Shown piece by piece: positions 1 through 4,555 of a DNA stretch of 6,710 bases (positions are counted from its first letter, which is position 1; every line of letters starts with the position of its first letter). The notes under the pieces were generated by a model, which saw only the letters and a program-made list of their open reading frames with translations, did no database searches and was not told where the DNA came from. Source of the DNA: Natronohydrobacter sp. (GTDB lineage: Bacteria > Pseudomonadota > Alphaproteobacteria > Rhodobacterales > Rhodobacteraceae); the NCBI GenBank assembly GCA_007116445.1, contig SKIM01000191.1, forward strand, positions 1 to 6,710, written 5' to 3'. The position numbers and the translations under genes are program-made.

Positions 1-55
1 AGAAAGGTTTCAGACGCTCCATCTGTGCGTCCGTCAGCCAAAAAAGATTGCTCAT
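1..55 (-). CDS. IS5-family transposase, N-terminal fragment (cut by window edge)
   Basis: Only 18 codons and one further base are visible, translating to MSNLFWLTDAQMERLKPF. This start is characteristic, from memory, of IS5-family DDE transposases common in alphaproteobacteria, whose N-terminal domain begins with a tryptophan-leucine-threonine-D/E motif. The ATG at 55-53 is preceded by a good Shine-Dalgarno AAGGAG (69-64) with 8 bases between, which fixes the start. The catalytic DDE residues would lie outside the window, so activity cannot be judged. The protein would catalyse cut-and-paste movement of the element. It is the only gene here that is not part of the overlapping hsd gene chain. 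Confidence 0.75.
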   Translation of the reverse strand, partial: MSNLFWLTDAQMERLKPF

Positions 56-63
56 TGATAGGT

Positions 64-69
64 CTCCTT
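64..69 (-). promoter_or_regulatory. Ribosome binding site of the IS transposase
   Basis: On the minus strand the bases read AAGGAG, 8 bases upstream of the ATG at 55-53. It supports translation starting at MSNLFW and shows that this is an intact transposase start rather than a random fragment. Confidence 0.7.
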
Positions 70-100
70 ACGGAGCGTGAATCACGTAGAAAGATGAAAA

Positions 101-868
101 TCAATGGGTCCTGAGCCTAACAATTCCACACCGACCCGCCGAATACTGCTGCATACTTTCGATCAAGATGTTTTTGGTCCCGGCAAATGGATCAGGGCTC
201 AGGCTGAATGCAACCGTACTATCTTCATCAGGGTGGTAAAGCCGTCCGTTCCCGGTCAGGATGTTAAACGAGGTCACGTTGGCGTCCAATAGATAGAACT
301 CATCTTTGAGCCGCGCTTCAAGATAAGATTTGGTGCCACCGTCCATAATAACCAAGTCGGTACTCTTCGCGCGAAGTGATATCGTCGTCGCTGTTTTGCC
401 GATGGCTGCGTGCCCACGGGTCAAAGGGGGCTCAATCCGATGCACAACCTTTTGAAGATCCTCCTCGCTCAGTTTCCTGAAGTATTTCTTCGCTCTGACG
501 GGGACTGCACTTGTCACGCCTAGCGCCGAGTTAAAGACATAGCCGATTAACGCATTAACATAGGGCGTGGCAGTGTTGACAGCCCATCCTCCAAGCAAGA
601 TCGAAATGAACGGATTAGCCTGAACAAGAATGTTCAACTCGTAGAGAACACTCCCACGCTTTGGTGGTGAGATGTACACCTTGCATGCGCGGGATAGGTC
701 GCCACGCTGACGAATTTTGCCTGTGACACCGTAATTAAGCGTTATCGAAAGAGCCCAGATGATGCCCTCTAGCGATTGGGCGGCAGGATATGCCTCAAGC
801 TTGTGCTGGTCAGCGTCGCCCCCCTCGAACTTTAGCTTGTAGGTGATGAGTATAGGGTCCTGTGTCAC
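101..868 (-). CDS. Protein of unknown function, coupled to hsdS; 3' end altered by IS
   Basis: I do not recognise this 255-codon gene with confidence. The open frame runs further upstream inside hsdS, but the family-like sequence begins only here. The chosen start is GTG at 868-866, which overlaps the hsdS stop as GTGA and has ACGGAG (880-875) six bases upstream. No ATG occurs in frame until about codon 175. The N-terminus (LKFEGGDAD around residues 12-20, then QSLEGIIWALSITL at 31-44) looks like a conserved soluble domain. Residues 78-118 are strongly hydrophobic (NPFISILLGGW, then YVNALIGYVF) and could be one or two membrane segments or a buried helical hairpin. A charged stretch follows (KKYFRKLSEEDLQKVV), then a beta-rich C-terminal part. 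No nuclease, methylase or ATPase motif is visible. The last codons (RLRTH) and the TGA appear to come from the adjacent IS, so the native C-terminus is probably missing. The gene may still be functional, since most of the apparent domain is present. A role as an accessory, regulator or partner defence factor of the Type I system is inferred only from the overlap. Confidence 0.7.
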   Translation of the reverse strand: MTQDPILITYKLKFEGGDADQHKLEAYPAAQSLEGIIWALSITLNYGVTGKIRQRGDLSRACKVYISPPKRGSVLYELNILVQANPFISILLGGWAVNTATPYVNALIGYVFNSALGVTSAVPVRAKKYFRKLSEEDLQKVVHRIEPPLTRGHAAIGKTATTISLRAKSTDLVIMDGGTKSYLEARLKDEFYLLDANVTSFNILTGNGRLYHPDEDSTVAFSLSPDPFAGTKNILIESMQQYSAGRCGIVRLRTH

Positions 869-2157
869 AACGTTCTCCGTCTTTTTGACTTCGGCGTCGC
901 GCTGCGGGCTTCGCGGATGCGGGCGAGCAGGGTTTCGGCTGGTTCGTCGTTCGGGTCTTGAGGTACGAGTTCGCCTGCGAAGGCTTTGGCCAGAATGCGC
1001 TGGTCGAGGTGGCCCAGCAGTTTCAGGCCCTTTTTGGCCTCGGCCGTGAGGCGGTCGATCTTGGCGAAGGCGGTTTCGATGCGGTGGACGATTTTTCGTT
1101 GTTCGTCGGGTTGGGGCAGTGGAACCGGAATTTTGTTTAGGTTCGCTTGCGTCAGTTTGGGCTGAGCACTGCCCGTAACAAACGGTTCCAATTTGATCGC
1201 GGCGAAATAAAGCCTGACCCAATCTAGGCACGCATATGGGGTTTCGCCCAAGATGTGCGCGTGATTGTTCACCCAAAATTGCCCTTCGGCAATGAATGCT
1301 ATGGGCGAGGAGCGGGCCACCAGATTGGCACCATCTTCCCCGATTAGCAGGTAGCGACCATCAAACAGATACTCGTCGATTTTGTCGATTACGCCTGACG
1401 CGCCGTAATAGTCATACGGGCCTTGTCGCTTCTTGCGATCTTCTGCCTTGATAGGAATGCGCCGGTTGTCGAGGTTTTCTAGGCTTCGGCCAAGTGGGCG
1501 GATGTCCCAACCCAATGCGTCAGCTTCTTCCTCCCTGAGGGTGCCAGAGGCATCGACAAAGAAGGCACCCCGCAGGACAGCGAGCTTATACCGCTCCACC
1601 AGCTTTTCGATGACGTTCAGGTGGGTGCGGGCGGTGGTGCTGCGGGCGCTGAGGGTGTCGAGCTTGCGCACAATCCGCTGCTGCTCGGGGAGTGGTGGGA
1701 GGGGGATTGGGTGAGCTTCGAGATACGGCTTAGGCACACGCCTCTGGCCAACTGCACCGGACATATGCGCCTCAGCATCACGCCGAAAAACCTCTTGGCG
1801 CATGAACCGCCAAAGATAGTCAGAAAGCACAGCTCCTTTTGTGCGCAAGACATGGAATTCCGTCGATCCGCATGCCAGCCCGTTGGTCAGATTTCGGGCG
1901 ATGGCCGCCTTTCCATTTTCCATGCAGGGCGTGATTTTTGCAAAGATCACATCGTTGTCCGCAAAATGCGTATAGCCTTTCCAGATTTCTGACAAAGGAC
2001 GATCCGCAGGCGTTTCGATAGCGCCCGAGTGCTCTGACACAGCAGGCATCGGCACGAATGATACGGTCTGGGTCCTGTCAATATCGCTGCTGTGTTTTGG
2101 ATTGAATTCGCAAACCTCTGCTAAGCAGGGCTTTGCCCACCCTCGGGGGAGACTCAT
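865..2157 (-). CDS. hsdS: Type I restriction-modification specificity subunit HsdS
   Basis: This 430-residue DNA-recognition subunit pairs with HsdM for methylation and with HsdM plus HsdR for restriction, and it sets the bipartite target sequence. Two target-recognition halves are visible. The first spans roughly residues 1-160 and ends in IPLPPLPEQQRIVRKLDTL (151-169). The second spans roughly 215-355 and ends in the matching IPVPLPQPDEQRKIVHRIE (343-361). Each is followed by a helical spacer (about 160-200 and 353-398), the usual circular pseudo-repeat of HsdS. The conserved tail AFAGELVPQDPNDEPAETLL (392-411) is typical of the family, and length is normal. I chose the ATG at 2157-2155 because it overlaps the preceding stop as ATGA and has GGAGG seven bases upstream. 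The in-frame ATG at 2232 would overlap the preceding gene by 79 bases and adds a non-family, glycine-rich extension. The target sequence cannot be read from the protein by eye. No homopolymer or inverted duplicate suggesting phase variation was seen. Confidence 0.95.
   Translation of the reverse strand: MSLPRGWAKPCLAEVCEFNPKHSSDIDRTQTVSFVPMPAVSEHSGAIETPADRPLSEIWKGYTHFADNDVIFAKITPCMENGKAAIARNLTNGLACGSTEFHVLRTKGAVLSDYLWRFMRQEVFRRDAEAHMSGAVGQRRVPKPYLEAHPIPLPPLPEQQRIVRKLDTLSARSTTARTHLNVIEKLVERYKLAVLRGAFFVDASGTLREEEADALGWDIRPLGRSLENLDNRRIPIKAEDRKKRQGPYDYYGASGVIDKIDEYLFDGRYLLIGEDGANLVARSSPIAFIAEGQFWVNNHAHILGETPYACLDWVRLYFAAIKLEPFVTGSAQPKLTQANLNKIPVPLPQPDEQRKIVHRIETAFAKIDRLTAEAKKGLKLLGHLDQRILAKAFAGELVPQDPNDEPAETLLARIREARSATPKSKRRRTL
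875..880 (-). promoter_or_regulatory. Ribosome binding site that decides the GTG start of the downstream unknown gene
   Basis: Minus-strand ACGGAG lies six bases ahead of the GTG at 868-866, inside the last codons of hsdS. Together with the GTGA overlap it supports this non-ATG start over the much longer open frame that continues upstream through hsdS. Confidence 0.55.
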
Positions 2158-2169
2158 TCCGCCGCCTCC
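2153..2169 (-). repeat. 17-bp direct repeat, copy at the GIY-YIG/hsdS junction
   Basis: Minus-strand GGAGGCGGCGGAATGAG is identical to 3079-3095. It contains the GGAGG ribosome binding site, the last codons (Glu-Ala-Ala-Glu) and stop of the GIY-YIG gene, and the ATG of hsdS. The match ends at a mismatch on both sides. The two copies are 926 bases apart and bracket the GIY-YIG gene exactly. Confidence 0.9.
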
Positions 2170-3083
2170 TGCTTTGCGGCCTGAGCTTGTTGCCAATCGT
2201 GGTAGGTCTGAGCAGAGCCCTTCACCTTCCATTCAAGCCGCCCGTTGCTAGCACGATCCAAGACTATCGCGCCTGCCGCTGAGGGGCTTTTGAACGACCA
2301 AGGTTTTGCGAAGCGTAGTTTTTTCTCACTGCCGGGTACCAGCACGCAATCGGCTATCAGTTTATCTTTAAGCAACTCGTAGCTTTCATTCTGAACGTGG
2401 CCTGTAGCAGCAAGTGCTTCTGACCCTTCAAGCACAATAAATTCGCCATCCTCTTCAACTGCGGTGGCCTGCACCCCGCTCCTATGGCGGATTTCAAAAT
2501 ACACATCACCTATCGTGCGCTCTTCGACTGGCTTTTCCGTTTGAGTGACGGCGCGAGGCTGCGGCTTGAGCATGTCGAGACCAATAACCGGTAGGATGGT
2601 TTTCAAGTTGGAAAGGAACTGCTCCATATTGGCCACATCGGCTTCGGGCAACCGTCGGCGACTTGTGTCTGGCTGTGTGCTGTTATCCAGCGTCACGCGA
2701 GCTGCCTGTACCGTCAACTCAATCAAGCGAGCTTCAAGGTACTCAGCATGGCCCTTGGAGAGGTCATCGTCACTTGTGGTTATTGCTATCGCCGTTTCCC
2801 AGAATTCTCGTTTCTCAGCACTTTGCTTAATCCTCTCACGTACGGAGTTGGCCGATCCGATGTAAGCGCGTGTCATTCCTAGTTTTTCAGGATCGGGGCC
2901 GATGAGGACATAAACACCCGTGCGGTCTACCTCTTCGCGGCTGGTTAGGCTGGCAAAAGTGGATTGGCTAGAAACCAGAACTGCGCCGGTCCAGCCATGG
3001 ATTGTGGCCTTGCGCAGCCCGCTGGGCTTCCCGTCGACCAGAAATAGCTGGATTGTACGACCGAAAATCTCACCAGTGCTCAT
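2154..3083 (-). CDS. GIY-YIG nuclease family protein with C-terminal DUF4357, inside the hsd operon
   Basis: This 309-residue protein has an N-terminal beta-rich segment (QLFLVDGKPSGLRKATIHGW, 12-31), then a GIY-YIG nuclease core. The core has GVY at 56-58 in place of GIY, AYIG at 73-76, the probable catalytic arginine R84 in VRERI, a helix with FWETAIAIT at 94-102, and the probable metal-binding glutamate E117 in EYLEARLI. All expected active-site positions appear filled, so it could be an active DNA nuclease. A linker at about 165-190 leads to a C-terminal part ending in a DUF4357-like motif (SPSAAGAIVLDRASNGRLEW, 266-285). From memory, this architecture is a recurrent but functionally undefined family, sometimes placed within Type I R-M loci. 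ATG at 3083-3081 overlaps the hsdM stop as ATGA with GGAGG seven bases upstream, and the stop overlaps hsdS in the same way. Coupling to both neighbours suggests it is made with the R-M complex. Whether it cuts foreign DNA, assists restriction or has another role is open. Confidence 0.9.
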   Translation of the reverse strand: MSTGEIFGRTIQLFLVDGKPSGLRKATIHGWTGAVLVSSQSTFASLTSREEVDRTGVYVLIGPDPEKLGMTRAYIGSANSVRERIKQSAEKREFWETAIAITTSDDDLSKGHAEYLEARLIELTVQAARVTLDNSTQPDTSRRRLPEADVANMEQFLSNLKTILPVIGLDMLKPQPRAVTQTEKPVEERTIGDVYFEIRHRSGVQATAVEEDGEFIVLEGSEALAATGHVQNESYELLKDKLIADCVLVPGSEKKLRFAKPWSFKSPSAAGAIVLDRASNGRLEWKVKGSAQTYHDWQQAQAAKQEAAE

Positions 3084-3095
3084 TCCGCCGCCTCC
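3079..3095 (-). repeat. 17-bp direct repeat, copy at the hsdM/GIY-YIG junction
   Basis: Minus-strand GGAGGCGGCGGAATGAG is identical to 2153-2169. Here it encodes the last Glu-Ala-Ala-Glu and stop of hsdM and carries the ribosome binding site and ATG of the GIY-YIG gene. Both flanking genes therefore end with the same four residues encoded by the same codons. Confidence 0.9.
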
Positions 3096-4555
3096 ACCAA
3101 CGGCGCGGCGTCCAGTTCCTCGGCCAGCCCTTCGATCTCTTCCAATGCGGCGCGCAAGTGTCCCATGATGGCGGCGGCGATTTCGTCGGGTTCGGTCATC
3201 TCATCTTCGGGATCGCCGCTTTCATCGCGCAGCCATGTCCAATCAAGGTTGTCGCCCCGTGCCGCGATCTGATCCCGCGTCAGCTTGCGCCAGCGGCTGG
3301 CCTCGCCGCCTTCCTCACGCTTCGATCCGCCCTTGGGGTCGGGGCCAAATAGCCGCTCGAACTCATCAAAATGCGCAGCAGTAAGTGCATTGGTTTTACC
3401 GAATGACGGCATATTTGCGCGCAGGTCGTAAAACCAGACGGCCTCAGTCGCCTGTGTCGCGTGGTTGGCCGGATACACTTTATCGGTCACGCGGGTGAAG
3501 AATAGTACATTGGTTTTCACACCTTGGGCATAGAAAATGCCAGTGGGCAGGCGCAGCACGGTGTGCAAGTTGCAGTTCACCATCAGGAACCGCCGCAACT
3601 CAGCGCCCATACCATCTCCGAACAAGATATTGTCGGGCATGACGATGGCGCAGCGTCCACCCGGTTTCAGGCAACGGATAGCGTGCTCTAGGAATGGCAT
3701 GGGGCCAACCCGTTCGCCCGCCGTCAGTGTGAAGTCAGGGCGGTTGGTGTTGGACGGCATCTTGTTGAAGGGCGGATTGGTCAGGATCAGATCGGCCTTA
3801 CCCAGCACCTCGCCCTGCGGGGCGCAGCTGTCTTCGCAGCCCACAAGGCTTTCAATCCCGTGCAGCAGCATGTTCATCACGCACAGTCGATGGGTGTCAG
3901 GAACCCATTCATGCCCACGAAACGCCATCCGGCGCTGGAACCGCCCCTGTTCCTCAGACAGTTTGAACAGATCGTCCGTCGCATCCTTGATGTACCTGTC
4001 AGCGGCGATCAGAAAACCAGCAGTACCAGCGGCAGGGTCTTGGACAATCTCGCCCGCCTGCGGTTTGACGATGCGGATGATGCTGTCGATCAGGGCGCGC
4101 GGCGTGAAATACTGGCCTGCCTTGGACTTGGTGTCTGACATGACCTTTTGCATCAAGCCTTCGTACATATCACCAAGGCCATCTTCGCGGGCCGTGAACC
4201 AGTCGATCTTGTCGATATTGGTGGTCAGGGTCTTGAGGTCCTTGGGTTCGCGTAGATGGGTGACAGCATCGGTGAAGATGGCCAACACCATGGCGTTATG
4301 AACCTTTTTCGGGTCTCCAAGGTCGAGCAGCAATTTTTTATAGTAGCGCAGCTGATCGCCGCCTTCAGCCTTGGACAGTTCTGACCAGCTATATTCCGAG
4401 GGGATGAGCGCCGTCTGACCCGTTTCTTCCAGCATTTTCAGGAATAGCAGGTAGGTCAGCTCGTTGACATAGTGCAGGATCGAGATCCCCGCGCCTTGCA
4501 GCGTCTTTGCCTCGCGCCAAAGCTTGGCAACAATATCAGCGGTTTTCGGGTTCAT
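3080..4555 (-). CDS. hsdM: Type I restriction-modification DNA adenine methyltransferase subunit HsdM
   Basis: This 491-residue N6-adenine methyltransferase works as HsdM2S for modification and within R2M2S for restriction, using S-adenosylmethionine. The N-terminal helical HsdM domain covers about 1-125 (LHYVNELTYLLFLKMLEE at 27-44). The catalytic domain starts near GQYFTPRALID (147-157). The cofactor-binding motif I is DPAAGTAGF (173-181), and the catalytic motif IV is NPPF (260-263), characteristic of N6-adenine enzymes. Further conserved blocks are LKPGGRCAIVMPDNILF (296-312) and LPTGIFYAQGVKTNVLFF (336-353). An acidic helical tail (445-485) probably contacts HsdS. Length is normal and no key residue is missing. 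ATG at 4555-4553 overlaps the hsdR stop as ATGA, with GGAAAG seven bases upstream. It shares its terminal Glu-Ala-Ala-Glu with the gene that follows it. The identification is secure. Confidence 0.97.
   Translation of the reverse strand: MNPKTADIVAKLWREAKTLQGAGISILHYVNELTYLLFLKMLEETGQTALIPSEYSWSELSKAEGGDQLRYYKKLLLDLGDPKKVHNAMVLAIFTDAVTHLREPKDLKTLTTNIDKIDWFTAREDGLGDMYEGLMQKVMSDTKSKAGQYFTPRALIDSIIRIVKPQAGEIVQDPAAGTAGFLIAADRYIKDATDDLFKLSEEQGRFQRRMAFRGHEWVPDTHRLCVMNMLLHGIESLVGCEDSCAPQGEVLGKADLILTNPPFNKMPSNTNRPDFTLTAGERVGPMPFLEHAIRCLKPGGRCAIVMPDNILFGDGMGAELRRFLMVNCNLHTVLRLPTGIFYAQGVKTNVLFFTRVTDKVYPANHATQATEAVWFYDLRANMPSFGKTNALTAAHFDEFERLFGPDPKGGSKREEGGEASRWRKLTRDQIAARGDNLDWTWLRDESGDPEDEMTEPDEIAAAIMGHLRAALEEIEGLAEELDAAPLVEAAE

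Larger units (their letters stand above)
1..117 (-). mobile_element. IS5-family insertion sequence, transposase-proximal end (partial)
   Basis: This is the end of an insertion sequence that continues beyond the left edge of the window. It contains the transposase start at 55 and a leader of about 60 bases. Read on the minus strand, the leader begins TTAGGCTCAGGACCC. I take GGCTCAGGACCC (117-106) as the terminal inverted repeat and the adjoining TAA at 118-120 as a 3-bp TNA target copy, which is the target type of several IS5-family subgroups. The boundary at 117/118 is an inference, because the other IS end and the second target copy are outside the window. The identification as an IS rests mainly on the transposase N-terminus. 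The element lies in the same orientation as the upstream operon, so read-through from the hsd genes could reach the transposase. Confidence 0.6.

Noticed and set aside
76..86. Short palindrome CGTGA-A-TCACG in the IS leader
   Set aside because: It has five-base arms and no T-run. It could be an operator or stem ahead of the transposase, but is too short to call.
104..292. Small plus-strand open frame of 62 codons near the IS end
   Set aside because: It runs antisense to the unknown gene, begins inside the presumed IS terminal repeat, and has no recognisable features.
869..1276. Upstream extension of the unknown gene's open frame into hsdS (to an ATG at 1276)
   Set aside because: The extension is a proline- and arginine-rich shadow of the hsdS frame. 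The GTG at 868 has a ribosome binding site and a GTGA overlap.
865..2157. Phase-variable or shuffling hsdS
   Set aside because: No homopolymer tract, short tandem repeat, inverted partial hsdS copy or recombinase gene was seen in the window.
2158..2232. Longer hsdS start at 2232
   Set aside because: It would overlap the GIY-YIG gene by 79 bases and adds a glycine-rich segment unlike HsdS N-termini. The ATG at 2157 has GGAGG and the ATGA overlap.
3537..4301. 254-codon plus-strand open frame opposite hsdM
   Set aside because: It is antisense to the methyltransferase catalytic motifs, rich in Ser/Arg/Pro, and has no domain and no convincing ribosome binding site.
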